A stretch of DNA of 64,000 bases from Paenibacillus paridis (GCF_006345825.1 NZ_VCIX01000092.1:1612001-1676000); one strand, 5' to 3'. Shown: positions 8,845 through 18,177, counted from the first letter of the stretch. Notes: generated from the sequence alone by a model not told the origin. Numbers and translations: made by a program.

Positions 8845-8858
8845 AGAAAACGCTTACA
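8845..8858 (-). promoter_or_regulatory. Catabolite-responsive element (cre) for CcpA
   Basis: On the minus strand TGTAAGCGTTTTCT matches the cre consensus TGWAARCGYTWNCW at all 14 positions. It lies 46-59 bases upstream of the beta-amylase start, in the promoter region of a starch-degrading exoenzyme. Confidence 0.75.
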
Positions 8859-9084
8859 AATTTAGTTTAAAATCTTTTCCTTCATTTGAACACGCAAATC
8901 CTTGTACTAGGAGGTGGAATATTTTGTCTTGCTTTTAATGTTCGGTTGACTGAAATAGAAGTCCAAATAACGATGTACGATCATCTCCACCTTTGTTCCA
9001 TGCAACAAATTGTAGACCCGTCACGTTAAAGAAGGTAAGCAGATGTAAAATATACCATTACTGAGAAAAGGAGTTTCCCGTATT

Positions 9085-9498
9085 TTGAAAGCGAAAAAAA
9101 TAGGATTACTATTCATTGTACCTGTCGTTTCCATCTTTTTTGCCGTCTACTTCGGAATATATGTCAGCAAAGCCTATTACCCTAACCTTCCTTTCGAAGG
9201 CGGATCAAAAAAAAATGTCGTTGAAAAGCTGGAGAATAGCAATCAAGAGCTGGTGACATTAGCAAAGGTAAACGGCTATTATTGGCTAGGTTTTGAAGGG
9301 AACCAAAAAGAAGGAAAAGATAAAATCATTAACGAAATGGAAAGCAAAGGATTGAAATACAATTATTACGAAGGGTCCGGCATTTTTTTCGGAGAAACGG
9401 ATCGCGTTGTCGTAACTGGGCAGGTTTGGACCCGAAAATATATTCTGTACAAAATTCCGGAAGAAAGCTTTTTGGGAAATGAAAATATAGTAAAGTAA
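9085..9498 (+). CDS. Hypothetical membrane-anchored protein
   Basis: 137 residues from a TTG at 9085, with AAGGAG about 12 bases upstream. One hydrophobic segment (residues 7-28) acts as signal anchor. The rest is outside the cell and contains LVTLAKVNGYYWLGFEGNQKEGKDKIINEMESKG type alpha/beta sequence of no family I recognise. A shared bidirectional terminator follows. Nothing in the neighbourhood suggests a function. Confidence 0.7.
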   Translation: MKAKKIGLLFIVPVVSIFFAVYFGIYVSKAYYPNLPFEGGSKKNVVEKLENSNQELVTLAKVNGYYWLGFEGNQKEGKDKIINEMESKGLKYNYYEGSGIFFGETDRVVVTGQVWTRKYILYKIPEESFLGNENIVK

Positions 9499-9510
9499 TG
9501 AAAAACGAGA

Positions 9511-9556
9511 AACGGCGGTACATGACCTAATATTCGAGTCATGTACCGCCGTTTTA
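9511..9556. terminator. Bidirectional terminator between convergent genes
   Basis: AACGGCGGTACATGAC and GTCATGTACCGCCGTT are perfect complements with an 11-base loop, with T-rich sequence on the right (+) and A-rich on the left, so it can end both the 9085-9498 and the 9576-11372 transcripts. Confidence 0.85.
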
Positions 9557-9575
9557 TATCTATTTGCGATTTTGC

Positions 9576-11372
9576 TTAATAGGACGCCGTCGACTGCTCC
9601 AGCCAAATGTCTTTAAAATCGATCCAGCCGAGCGAGTTTACGCCTACGCCTTTGATATTCGGATTGTAAAACGTGTTTAGCTTCTTATGGAGCAGAAATA
9701 AGACAAACGTTTCCTCACGGAGCTTATTTTCAATTGCGAGCAGATGCTTCCTTCGGTCCTCTTCGCGTTTGCAAGCTAGAGCAGCATCGATCTGTTCCTT
9801 TACCCAAACAAGCAAGCGCGAGTCCAAATGTTCCCGCAGAAAATTTCCGGTTTGTTCATAAAGCTCAATTAAGCAAACCTCGTCCTCTGCGAACACGACA
9901 CAATAAAGAAGGCAATCTGCGTTTTGCAAAATGTCCTCCTCCCTGATACTCTCCCACGTTTCCACTTGAACAGTTACATGGATGCCATAAGAAAACAAAT
10001 GCTGCTGCAGCCACTTAGCATCCTGCTCGTGAATACCATAGGTGCAGATGCTGATCGTTTCGCCGTTATAACCGGACTCCTTGAGCAAGCGGAGCGCAGG
10101 CTCGGATTCACAGCGATCCTGCCAGTTTGCCGATGAATCGTCCGGATGAAAACCGCGGGCCGGATACATTCGATCCTCGCCTAGCTCTCGGATCATCCGC
10201 GAACGATCCACTAGCAAATCCACAGCTTTGCGGAATGAAGCGGATTGCTGGGCTCCTTCCTTTCCCATGTTCCAAGTAAGCAGACTGCAGCCATTGCAGA
10301 CCGACTCGATTTTTTGCCATCCTTCTTCGGTTTGGATATCTCTTAGATCATGGTCAACGAGCAGCTGCTCCCAGCTTTTGGAGAAGGCAATCGTATTCTC
10401 CGGCATAATGACGATAACGACACTGTCCAAATGGGCTCTCCCTTGAAAGTAACCAGCATTCGCTTTCATAGTGAATCGATCTGCTGTCCATTCCACAAAT
10501 CGAAACGGTCCCGTACCTACGGGATGACTCCAAAATTGTTCATCCTGTTCCACCAGTTCATGAGGCACGATGGAAAGGCCGGCAGAGCATAAAAACCGGA
10601 GAAATAGCCAATTGGGCTTGGCCAGCGTAATTCTAACGGTTCTAAGCCCAACCTCCTCCGCCTGGACAACCGATCTAACAAACCACCCCGAAGCGCTGCT
10701 GCCATGTAAACGGTTTAAAGTGTAGGTAACGTCTTTCGCAACCAGCTCGCGACCATGATGGAATTGGACGCCTTTGCGAAGATGAAAGGTCCATATGGTT
10801 CCGCTCTCGTCATGCTCCCAGGCATGGGCGATCGCCGGAACGATCTTGCCCGTTGAACGGTCATATCGTACCAAGCAGTCAAATAGCTGCTTAATCATAT
10901 GCGCGCTGAACGAGTAGTATAGCTCTTTAGGATCAAGCGTCAAAATAGGCCTATAAACAGGAAGCCGAAGGATATCAGCTTCACCGTCATCGATTTGAAC
11001 CGTTTGATAACCAAAATGGCCGTTTAACCATTCGATAAATAGGCTTCTCGCAGTCGTCCCCTCGCCAAAGCTGTCAATCAACTCAAACGCACGCTTATAC
11101 TCGCCTTTCGTGCCAAGCAGCCGTGCAAGCTCAAGGAGTTGTTTTTCTTTATCTATCCGGAAGGTGATATGGGAGCGGTTCCCGCGTCCGCGCCCACCTC
11201 TCCAGTGGATGAAGCCCTCCTCCTCCAGCTTCCGAAGAATGATTTTTACGTTGCGTGAAGTACAATACAAGGCTTTGGACAACTGATCCAAGCTGACTTC
11301 TATTTCCTTGTCGATGCCATCCATGGAGGCGAATTTTGTGAATAAGATGAGATATCGCTCTGTCGTTTGCAC
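9576..11372 (-). CDS. SgrR-like regulator: N-terminal winged helix fused to a peptide/sugar-binding SBP_bac_5 domain
   Basis: 598 residues. Residues 1-75 are an SgrR-type winged helix (VSLDQLSKALYCTSRNVKII, then LRKLEEEGFIHWRGGRGRGN). From about 140 the protein is a family 5 extracellular-solute-binding fold used here inside the cell: LTLDPKELYYSFSAHMIKQL, HLRKGVQFHHGRELVAKDV, YTLNRL and GTGPFRF. There is no signal peptide, which fits a cytosolic ligand-sensing transcription factor rather than a transport component. In enteric bacteria SgrR senses phosphosugar stress; Bacillota relatives are mostly uncharacterised and often lie beside transporters. No transporter adjoins this one, so its target is unknown. 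Confidence 0.85.
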   Translation of the reverse strand: MQTTERYLILFTKFASMDGIDKEIEVSLDQLSKALYCTSRNVKIILRKLEEEGFIHWRGGRGRGNRSHITFRIDKEKQLLELARLLGTKGEYKRAFELIDSFGEGTTARSLFIEWLNGHFGYQTVQIDDGEADILRLPVYRPILTLDPKELYYSFSAHMIKQLFDCLVRYDRSTGKIVPAIAHAWEHDESGTIWTFHLRKGVQFHHGRELVAKDVTYTLNRLHGSSASGWFVRSVVQAEEVGLRTVRITLAKPNWLFLRFLCSAGLSIVPHELVEQDEQFWSHPVGTGPFRFVEWTADRFTMKANAGYFQGRAHLDSVVIVIMPENTIAFSKSWEQLLVDHDLRDIQTEEGWQKIESVCNGCSLLTWNMGKEGAQQSASFRKAVDLLVDRSRMIRELGEDRMYPARGFHPDDSSANWQDRCESEPALRLLKESGYNGETISICTYGIHEQDAKWLQQHLFSYGIHVTVQVETWESIREEDILQNADCLLYCVVFAEDEVCLIELYEQTGNFLREHLDSRLLVWVKEQIDAALACKREEDRRKHLLAIENKLREETFVLFLLHKKLNTFYNPNIKGVGVNSLGWIDFKDIWLEQSTASY

Positions 11373-11498
11373 CTGTCCGTCCTCCTTGCCTTAACTAAAA
11401 GGGGAAATATATGAATGAGATTATACTCTTTTTATCCTCTTTTTGCGACTGCATAATAAACGTAACAAGTTCATGCGATTGCAAGGAGATGATTCATC

Positions 11499-11681
11499 AT
11501 GCTGCCAACCGATTATGAAGCGGAAAAATTATATCAAGCCAAGGAGCGGGAATGGGAACGCCGCGCCAGATGGGGAGATTTCATTTCAAGCGAGATACCG
11601 AAGTTGCCTTTTTACCGAAAGCTGCTCTCCGCTATGGGCAATAGGAGAAAAAACCGCAAGCAAGCCAATAAAAAAGGCTAA
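11499..11681 (+). CDS. Small highly charged hypothetical protein
   Basis: 60 residues. ATG at 11499 follows AAGGAGATGATTCATC. The sequence is rich in Arg, Lys and Glu (EAEKLYQAKEREWERRARW) and ends in NRRKNRKQANKKG, so it is soluble, helical and basic at the C-terminus. It is transcribed divergently from the SgrR-like gene. I do not recognise a family. The good ribosome binding site makes it more than a chance frame. Confidence 0.6.
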   Translation: MLPTDYEAEKLYQAKEREWERRARWGDFISSEIPKLPFYRKLLSAMGNRRKNRKQANKKG

Positions 11682-11723
11682 TCCCCTATTGAGGATTAAC
11701 CTGGTCGTTTTATGGGATAAAGC

Positions 11724-12365
11724 TTAATCGTCAAGCAGCGACTTAACAAAACGTAGCGCGTAAAGAATTAAGTTGATTAGATCTAAGTATATATTAACGA
11801 CCATAAGCGGAATATCGCTCTCATCAAAGCCTTCCTTGGACATCCGGTTGAAGTCATACAAGGTGTAGCCAATGAAGATCAACAAGCCAAAACCGGCATA
11901 GATCGTTTCCATCATGCCTCTAAAGGGAATGAAAAATTGCATTAAGCCCATTACGACAAGCCCAATGAGCGAGGCGAACAGAAAACCACCGAGAAAGCGG
12001 AAATCCTCCTTTGTGTAGGTCGCATAAATAGCAAGTCCCGCATAGATGAGGACTGCAACGGCTACCGTTTGGATGACAATGGATGCCCCCATTGATGCGA
12101 TGTAATAGCTTAAGGCAAACTGGAGCGTCGCACCGGATACGACCATAAAAGCGTACATTAAAGAATACCCAATGACCTTTGACTTGCGAAGAAACATGAT
12201 AGCAATGATTAAGCCAATCTCCACTACGAACAGTGGAATTCTCGCTGCGTTAGGAAGCATTGTACCGATCAGCATGCCGCCGACTGAGACGAGCATGGCG
12301 AAAAAAAAGGTCAGCATCAGCTTTTGCATCGGTTTGCCATAACTTCCTGATTGAATAATACTCAT
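11724..12365 (-). CDS. Bax inhibitor-1/YccA family membrane protein
   Basis: 213 residues with seven hydrophobic segments. The C-terminal signature GYTLYDFNRM and VVNIYLDLINLILYALRF contains the two conserved aspartates that form the pH-sensing pair in Bacillus subtilis YetJ, the calcium-leak homologue. Known family members carry calcium or small-ion leak across the inner membrane. Encoded alone. Confidence 0.88.
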   Translation of the reverse strand: MSIIQSGSYGKPMQKLMLTFFFAMLVSVGGMLIGTMLPNAARIPLFVVEIGLIIAIMFLRKSKVIGYSLMYAFMVVSGATLQFALSYYIASMGASIVIQTVAVAVLIYAGLAIYATYTKEDFRFLGGFLFASLIGLVVMGLMQFFIPFRGMMETIYAGFGLLIFIGYTLYDFNRMSKEGFDESDIPLMVVNIYLDLINLILYALRFVKSLLDD

Positions 12366-12492
12366 CTTCCATTTCTCCCCAGTAACGATTTTTATAGACC
12401 CAATAATAGCATGAAATATGACTATTAAAAAGAGATATAAAAAAAGAGCATTGAATATGCTGCTGTCGGGGTTTGGGAAGAAGCGGTGAGGA

Positions 12493-13308
12493 CTAATACA
12501 AACGTGTGAAGGTCGATCTCGTCCAAGCCAGCTTTAGGCCCGCACGTTCCATGTTCCGTTGGCTGCTGGAACCGAAGCTTGCTTGCGCTGCGACGAGCTC
12601 ACAGCCATCCTCATAGGCGTCATGCAATCTTCTTTGAAGGAGCGCATATTGCAGCCCACGTTGTCTGAACGCTGGGGCCGTTGCCGCTAGCGTACAGGAA
12701 GCGATGCCCTTGCTGATATGCATCACAGCCACCGCAGCAGGAATGCCATTCCAATAGGCTAAATAGATGCTCCAGCCTGCACGGTTCAATAAACCAATAT
12801 TGTTATTTACAAAATGGTGCTTGTCCGATAAAGGCATGCCCGATCCAAGACAATGAATTTCGGCATAATGCTCAAATTGTTCAGGCTGTTCGATTTTTAT
12901 GATGCTGATTTGATTTGGCAGCTCGGGCTTCTCCGACACTGGCAGTCCGTACAAGACGGAATGAAAGCCGCTTTGGCGCAAGCCATGTTCGGCAAGCTTC
13001 TGGAATAGCGGAGTACTCACTCCAACGGGATTCAAATCCAGCTGAAAGTTTCTGTCTCTGGCTTCGTAGAACTGAAGGATATCCTCAAGGCTTCCGCTGT
13101 CTTCATCGGATAAACCCTTTACGGAATTGAAAATCCCCCAGGGCATCGTTCTGATATAACAAGCGGTCGTTCTGCCGAAGGTTTCGATCTCCACGCCCTC
13201 GGGATTCCCATCCCGCTCGCCAATCGATTGAATTCTAGATGTTATAAAATCGATTTCCGATTGCTGCAAACGCAAGGCAAGCTCTTCATTCATGATTGGA
13301 AGCTTCAT
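12493..13308 (-). CDS. GNAT family N-acetyltransferase
   Basis: 271 residues; ATG at 13308 sits 6 bases after GGAGG. The C-terminal half carries the acetyl-CoA site (ATAPAFRQRGLQYALLQRRL, residues 208-227, replacing the usual Q/RxxGxG/A) and the closing strand QRNMERAGLKLAWTRS. The N-terminal half is a second, diverged GNAT-like lobe (YEARDRNFQLDLNPVG), as in two-lobed Bacillota enzymes. Substrate unknown. Confidence 0.8.
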   Translation of the reverse strand: MKLPIMNEELALRLQQSEIDFITSRIQSIGERDGNPEGVEIETFGRTTACYIRTMPWGIFNSVKGLSDEDSGSLEDILQFYEARDRNFQLDLNPVGVSTPLFQKLAEHGLRQSGFHSVLYGLPVSEKPELPNQISIIKIEQPEQFEHYAEIHCLGSGMPLSDKHHFVNNNIGLLNRAGWSIYLAYWNGIPAAVAVMHISKGIASCTLAATAPAFRQRGLQYALLQRRLHDAYEDGCELVAAQASFGSSSQRNMERAGLKLAWTRSTFTRLY

Positions 13309-13349
13309 CAGCTACCTCCTTATTCGATGATGAAACGATCGTTCATCGC

Positions 13350-13766
13350 CTAAGTATTCAAAATCAGCTTTAAGCCTTCAACCTTTAATTGCTCCATGCG
13401 GACAACCCAGTTTCTGAGCGCTTCAAAGGTTTCGTCCGAAAAGCCGAATACCTGTTTCATTTCATTCGTGATCTTCTTCTCATCGTCGTTAAAATCACCA
13501 TCGGCATAAATCAGCAGCAAGATCTCGGCGAAAAAAATATTTTTAATATGCTCGTCTTTTAGACCGCCTATAATATCCCCAAGCTGTTTTTCCTTAGAAA
13601 AACTGATGTCCGTATGTTTAATTTCCATTTCTTCCATAAACGATTGCAAATAATCTCTTTCTTTCTTATGTACGAAGCCATCAGCGCTTGCCACAAGATG
13701 AGCTAATTCCAGAAAAGCCTCTTTATGCTCTTTAGTTTGAAGAAAATGTAAAAACAAACGGTCCAC
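13350..13766 (-). CDS. TerB-like helical domain protein
   Basis: 138 residues. Two repeated acidic helix pairs (LELAHLVASADGFVHKKERDYL and FAEILLLIYADGDFNDDEKKI) show the A-x-x-DG-x-hydrophobic-x-x-x-E pattern of TerB/DjlA-like metal-binding domains. GTG at 13766 is listed, but a TTG at 13757 is better spaced from GGGAG. Members are linked to tellurite resistance or membrane stress; none of the other ter genes is here. The cytosolic role is unknown. Confidence 0.7.
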   Translation of the reverse strand: MDRLFLHFLQTKEHKEAFLELAHLVASADGFVHKKERDYLQSFMEEMEIKHTDISFSKEKQLGDIIGGLKDEHIKNIFFAEILLLIYADGDFNDDEKKITNEMKQVFGFSDETFEALRNWVVRMEQLKVEGLKLILNT

Positions 13767-13902
13767 TCCCTAGTTTCAAATATGACTGACATTACAGTAA
13801 TTCGACATCTGCTTATCGTTTCCTACTAGTTTTCTATTTTATTAGATGTTTAAGGTTCCCTAGTTTTTGTTTACTTCTAATAAAAAAGGAAGGTGACCGC
13901 AA

Positions 13903-14808
13903 ATGACGCAAAAGTCACAGACGATCCAATTTTTCAAATGTCTTTACAGTCGCTTTAAGGATGATGATGTTCCTGCGCTGGGAGCTCAGCTTACATACTA
14001 TTTGATCCTTGCTTTCTTCCCGTTCCTCATCTTTATGGTTAGCTTACTGAGCTTTATCGAGCTGTCTGGTGACAGCGTCGTGGCAGAACTTATCCGTCTG
14101 CTCCCAGCGGCTGCGAGTGATTCGATAAGCGGAATTTTAACAGAGGTAGTGGATAACAGCAGAGGCACTCTGCTCTCCTTTGGTATGATTGCAACCCTAT
14201 GGTCGGCTTCCAACGGAATTAATGCTATTCTCAAAGGTTTAAATAAAGCTTATGATACCGAGGAGGTTCGTCCATTTTGGAAGGTTAGGGGCATTTCCCT
14301 TATTGCAACGGTATTCCTCGTCGTTGTCATCATGTTGGTGATGATCATGCTCATTTTCGGAAAAAGCATCGGACAATATTTATTTGAATGGATGAATTAT
14401 CCAAACGGATTTGAATGGATTTGGAATGTACTGAAATATGCGATTCCAGTCGCGGCGATGATTGGGGCCTTTACCCTGCTCTATTGGATCGCACCTAGCC
14501 GAAAAATAGGCTTAAAAGAAGTACTGCCAGGCGCGGTGTTTGTCACCTTCGGCTGGATTGTTACATCCCTGCTATTCCAATTTTATATTAACAACTTCGG
14601 TAATTATTCGAAAACCTACGGCAGTCTCGGTGGCATGATCGTATTGTTAATTTGGCTTTATATTAGCTCCATTCTCATTATGCTTGGCGGCGAGATCAAC
14701 GCAACGCTGGCTTCGGCTAAATCTAATCCTCCTCGTGATCATTCCGCTCGTCATAGCTTCCGATTGTCCCATAAGAAAAATAACGGCGTGAATACGATTC
14801 ATTCCTAA
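13903..14808 (+). CDS. YihY/virulence factor BrkB family membrane protein
   Basis: 301 residues with six hydrophobic segments. The family signature DDVPALGAQLTYYLILAFFP is at residues 22-41, and GGMIVLLIWLYISS with LGGEINATLA near 245-270. Family members were once annotated as RNase BN, which is no longer accepted; their biochemical role is unknown. The tail after residue 275 is basic and cytosolic. Encoded divergently from the TerB-like gene and closed by its own terminator. Confidence 0.88.
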   Translation: MTQKSQTIQFFKCLYSRFKDDDVPALGAQLTYYLILAFFPFLIFMVSLLSFIELSGDSVVAELIRLLPAAASDSISGILTEVVDNSRGTLLSFGMIATLWSASNGINAILKGLNKAYDTEEVRPFWKVRGISLIATVFLVVVIMLVMIMLIFGKSIGQYLFEWMNYPNGFEWIWNVLKYAIPVAAMIGAFTLLYWIAPSRKIGLKEVLPGAVFVTFGWIVTSLLFQFYINNFGNYSKTYGSLGGMIVLLIWLYISSILIMLGGEINATLASAKSNPPRDHSARHSFRLSHKKNNGVNTIHS

Positions 14809-14814
14809 ACAACA

Positions 14815-14844
14815 AAAACCTGATAGCTGCGGCCATCAGGTTTT
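14815..14844 (+). terminator. Terminator of the YihY-family gene
   Basis: AAAACCTGAT and ATCAGGTTTT pair around AGCTGCGGCC, with a T-rich right side, 7 bases past the stop codon. Confidence 0.8.
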
Positions 14845-14909
14845 GTTTGAGAACCTTGCACCTCTTTGGGCATATGCTGAATAATCAGCTTTCCAAGGGG
14901 GAATTACGT

Positions 14910-15734
14910 TTGTTAGCTTATGATCACAATGGATTATTTGCTCATTATCCTTATTATAATACGTATCCGTACTCGTTTCGCACGCAGCTAGCCTATCAGC
15001 CGCTTACGTTTGTGCTTGTCCATGGCTCTTGGGCGGATGCAAGCTTTTGGGATGAAACGGCGTTTGAGCTGCGCAAGCTGGGTCATCATGTTTATACGCC
15101 GGAATATGCTGGCCATGGCGCCGACCCCAACAAAAATGTCACACATGCTATGATTGTCAAATCCGTCACCGATTTTATTGTGGCGCATCAGCTTCAGCAG
15201 ATTATTTTGGTGGGGCACAGCTTTGGAGGAACGGTTGTCCAGAAGGTGGCGGAGGTGGTTCCTAACCGTATCAAGCGTCTCGTTTTTTGGGATGCATTTG
15301 TACTGAAGGACGGGGAAGCGGCAGCAAATGAGTTTCCAGCAGCCGCTTTGGCCGCTTTCCAGCAGCTAAGGAAAAGCTCCAAGGATGACACGATTATGCT
15401 CCCATTTCCCTATTTTCGGGATGCATTCGTCAATATTGCGCCACTAGAGACGGCGCTGCAAATTTATAATAAAATTACGCCAGAGCCGGCGAAACCACTC
15501 TTTGAGAAGCTGGATCTCAAAGCATTTTACAGACTCAATATCCCAAGAAGCTACATCTTTTTCACTCAGGACAACGTGCTCCCGCAATACAATGCCGAGT
15601 ACGGTTGGCATCCGCATATGTCCAGCAGACTGGGGATGTTCCGTTACATTCAAGGTGATAGCGATCATATGTCCGCGACTAAGCTGAATCCGGATATGCT
15701 GGCTTGGAAAATATACGAGGCAGGACGAGATTAG
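14910..15734 (+). CDS. Alpha/beta hydrolase
   Basis: 274 residues from TTG at 14910, chosen because AAGGGGGAATTACG precedes it; the upstream in-frame starts lie in or next to the previous gene's terminator. VLVHGSWADASFWDE forms the oxyanion region, VGHSFGGTVVQ holds the nucleophile Ser, and GDSDHMSA holds the catalytic His near the C-terminus. The closest general type is the salicylate-esterase or methyl-ketone hydrolase branch of bacterial alpha/beta hydrolases. Substrate unknown; no operon partner. Confidence 0.8.
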   Translation: MLAYDHNGLFAHYPYYNTYPYSFRTQLAYQPLTFVLVHGSWADASFWDETAFELRKLGHHVYTPEYAGHGADPNKNVTHAMIVKSVTDFIVAHQLQQIILVGHSFGGTVVQKVAEVVPNRIKRLVFWDAFVLKDGEAAANEFPAAALAAFQQLRKSSKDDTIMLPFPYFRDAFVNIAPLETALQIYNKITPEPAKPLFEKLDLKAFYRLNIPRSYIFFTQDNVLPQYNAEYGWHPHMSSRLGMFRYIQGDSDHMSATKLNPDMLAWKIYEAGRD

Positions 15735-15742
15735 AGCTTTAA

Positions 15743-15775
15743 GAAGGGAGGGCGCCTGCAACAGGCCCTTCCCTT
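15743..15775. terminator. GC-rich hairpin between convergent genes
   Basis: GAAGGGAGGGC pairs with GCCCTTCCCTT around GCCTGCAACAG. The T tract is weak, so termination strength is uncertain. Confidence 0.5.
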
Positions 15776-15800
15776 CCTTGTCTGTTTGAAAAAGATGAAA

Positions 15801-17060
15801 TTATATTGCTGCTTTGCTAACCCTTCTAATTCTAAGGGACATGATTGCCGCAAACAGGCATAAGAACCCGGCTATGACAAATGGAACAGTGTAGTTGCCA
15901 AGCAAATCGCGCAGTATGCCTGCACCATAAGCAGCTAAGGAAGCTCCTGCTTGATGTGCCACCACAATCCATCCAAATACCATGCCTGCCTTCTCTTTGC
16001 CGAACGCATCGGAGGTGAGCTTGGCGGTAGGCGGTACAGTGGCAATCCAATCCAGACCATAAAAGACGGAGAAAATAAGCAGCTGCGTATATCCAGCGCC
16101 GAGCGCATAAGGCAAGAATATAAGGGAAAGCCCGCGCAAACCGTAATACCAAAGCAGGAGCCATCTGCTGTCAAAGCGGTCAGTCAGCCAGCCCGACATC
16201 GTCGTGCCCACTAAATCAAACAAACCCATTAGCGATAATAATCCCGCTGCAATAACGATTGGAATTTGAAAATCACCGCATGCCGGTATGAGATGCGTAC
16301 CGATAAGACCATTGGTGGAAAAACCGCATAAGAAAAACGTGCCTGTCAGCAGCCAGAAGGTTCCGCTCTTGCTTGCTGAAACCAAAGCCAAAATCGGGGT
16401 CAAAAAGAGATTGCCTGCAAAGGGAACAGGTTTAGCCAGCTCTGTTTCTCCCAAGGGAGCGATGCCAACGTCATAGGGATGGTTCCTCATCCAGATGGCA
16501 ACGACCGGAAGAAGCAAAGCGAGTAAAGCAACAACTGAAAATATCGAATATCTCCATCCAATTTCACTTGTTATTTTCGCGATTAGCGGGAGGAACAGCA
16601 ATTGGCCAGTAGCGGCGCTGGCCGTCAGCAAGCCAATGACAAGCCCCTTATGCTTCACGAACCAACGATTGGCAACGGATACGCCGAGTACATTGGCGAG
16701 AGCGCCTGTGCATAGACCGACCACGATCCCCCATAACAACACAAACTGCCAGATTTGTGTGATAAGCGGCGTGAGTGAAATGCTTGCAATTAATAAGATA
16801 ATCGCAAAAACCATTATTTTGCGAGTGCCATATCTGGCCATTAGTGCTGCGGAGAACGGCCCCATTAAGCCGTATAATAGAATTCGGATTGAGACCGCTC
16901 CGGAGATCGCGCTGCGATCCCAGCCAAATTCATTTTCCAGTGAAAGCATCAGTACGCTGGGGACTGAGCCGATGGCAGCGGACACAAGCAGCGTGAAAAA
17001 TACGATGGCAACGATGATCCAGCCGTAGTAAAAAGGATGTTTTGGCGAAACGTTTTGCAT
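15801..17060 (-). CDS. Major facilitator superfamily transporter, monocarboxylate/oxalate:formate antiporter type
   Basis: 419 residues from ATG at 17060, which follows GAGGAGGATTAGC; the in-frame ATG at 17075 is the start of that binding site. About 12 hydrophobic segments. The loop-2 motif is GLMGPFSAALMARYGTRKIM and the N-terminus begins YYGWIIVAIVFFTLL, typical of the OFA/MCT branch. Likely an organic-anion carrier in the cytoplasmic membrane. It lies 54 bases downstream of an Rrf2-type repressor on the same strand and is its likely target. Confidence 0.85.
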   Translation of the reverse strand: MQNVSPKHPFYYGWIIVAIVFFTLLVSAAIGSVPSVLMLSLENEFGWDRSAISGAVSIRILLYGLMGPFSAALMARYGTRKIMVFAIILLIASISLTPLITQIWQFVLLWGIVVGLCTGALANVLGVSVANRWFVKHKGLVIGLLTASAATGQLLFLPLIAKITSEIGWRYSIFSVVALLALLLPVVAIWMRNHPYDVGIAPLGETELAKPVPFAGNLFLTPILALVSASKSGTFWLLTGTFFLCGFSTNGLIGTHLIPACGDFQIPIVIAAGLLSLMGLFDLVGTTMSGWLTDRFDSRWLLLWYYGLRGLSLIFLPYALGAGYTQLLIFSVFYGLDWIATVPPTAKLTSDAFGKEKAGMVFGWIVVAHQAGASLAAYGAGILRDLLGNYTVPFVIAGFLCLFAAIMSLRIRRVSKAAI

Positions 17061-17114
17061 GCTAATCCTCCTCATATGTAACTGGAATAGTTGTATTCAA
17101 TTGCAAAAAATAAG

Positions 17115-17555
17115 TTAAGGACCTGCATGGGAAAGTGTGTCTTGCACGAGCATAGTTAGCGTCGTCTTAGACAACTCCTTCCGGAAAGCTGCCTCCGCTG
17201 ACTCGTAATAATGAGTTAGAGCAGGTTGTATCCCTCTCCCGATAGGGCAAGCGTAATTGGGGGCACTGTAGTGCAGTTCTTTCAGCGGCTTTTCTTCTAC
17301 GGCTTCATATACGTCAAGCAAGGTCACTAGATCTGCGCTTTTAGCGAGACTCCACCCGCCATTTACGCCTCCACGCCTCACGCTCACCAAGCCTGCTCTG
17401 TTAAGCGCCCCAAGAATACGACGGATAAATACGGCATGGCTGTTCACACTTCTCGCAATGAGCGCTGAAGAGACGAATGGCTGGTTCTTATCCTTGTCTA
17501 AATAAATTCTGGATAAAATATGAAGGGCTACTGTGAAATGACTGTTCGATGCCAT
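17115..17555 (-). CDS. Rrf2 family transcriptional regulator
   Basis: 146 residues; AAGGAGTGGTCCT precedes ATG at 17555. The winged helix spans 1-75 (VSSALIARSVNSHAVFIRRIL, then GGVNGGWSLAKSADLVTLLDVYEAVE), close to the YwnA branch. A single cysteine (NYACPIG, near 102) is present instead of the three of iron-sulfur Rrf2 proteins, so a cluster is unlikely and thiol redox or a small ligand is more plausible. First gene of a two-gene unit with the MFS transporter. Confidence 0.85.
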   Translation of the reverse strand: MASNSHFTVALHILSRIYLDKDKNQPFVSSALIARSVNSHAVFIRRILGALNRAGLVSVRRGGVNGGWSLAKSADLVTLLDVYEAVEEKPLKELHYSAPNYACPIGRGIQPALTHYYESAEAAFRKELSKTTLTMLVQDTLSHAGP

Positions 17556-17627
17556 AGGACCACTCCTTAATGTAACTATATTAGTTTCATTTGATTATGC
17601 TGTCAATCGTCATTTGTACAGACATAG

Positions 17628-17651
17628 AAAAGCCGCGCGATGCGCGGCTTT
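17628..17651 (-). terminator. Terminator after the exported 169-residue protein
   Basis: AAAGCCGCGC/GCGCGGCTTT with a short loop, running into TTTCTATG on the minus strand. Confidence 0.75.
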
Positions 17652-17667
17652 GAATGTAGCATTCATG

Positions 17668-18177
17668 TTAAGGCACGAATTGCTGGACGATGCGAATGAT
17701 CTCTCCATCCTTCACAGTTAAATGATATGGAAAGCCCTTGATATCCAAATCATCCTCTGTGCTCAGCAGCTCGATAAACTTATCGACCGAAATCGGCTCA
17801 TTCCATACGATGTCTGCTTCTAATACATTGCCTGTGCGGTTATAAATTTGCATAAGCACCTCGGCATCGCTCGCGATGGGCAAATCATGAAGCGTCTCGT
17901 CATCATTAATGATGTAATAATCGTCCGGTGGGCCATCGAGCCCTGAATCTGCTTCTCGCTCAAGAAATTTCTGAACGGCTGCTTCGCCTTCATACCAGTC
18001 GACTTGATCAATGGATAGCAGATAGTGATCGTTCTTCTTATGAACGTTTTCAATGTAGCCCGTTTCCATGTCTGGGGTCTGTTCTACTGGCACATATTCA
18101 CGGCCTCCCGTCGGCGCAAAGCTAAAGGCCGTGAGACAAGCTATCGCAACTACTGCGATGATTGCATATTTTTTCAT
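17668..18177 (-). CDS. Hypothetical exported protein
   Basis: 169 residues. MKKYAIIAVVAIACLTAFSF is a signal peptide or N-terminal anchor; the cysteine at 14 lies within the hydrophobic stretch rather than in a clean lipobox. The mature part is acidic and includes YEGEAAVQKFLEREADSG and DDYYIINDDETLHDLP, seen by me in uncharacterised secreted proteins of Bacillota. Function unknown; encoded alone with its own terminator. Confidence 0.7.
   Translation of the reverse strand: MKKYAIIAVVAIACLTAFSFAPTGGREYVPVEQTPDMETGYIENVHKKNDHYLLSIDQVDWYEGEAAVQKFLEREADSGLDGPPDDYYIINDDETLHDLPIASDAEVLMQIYNRTGNVLEADIVWNEPISVDKFIELLSTEDDLDIKGFPYHLTVKDGEIIRIVQQFVP

Noticed and set aside
11670..11705. Terminator after the small charged protein
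   Set aside because: TAATCC/GGATTA gives only six base pairs with a wide loop and no T run.
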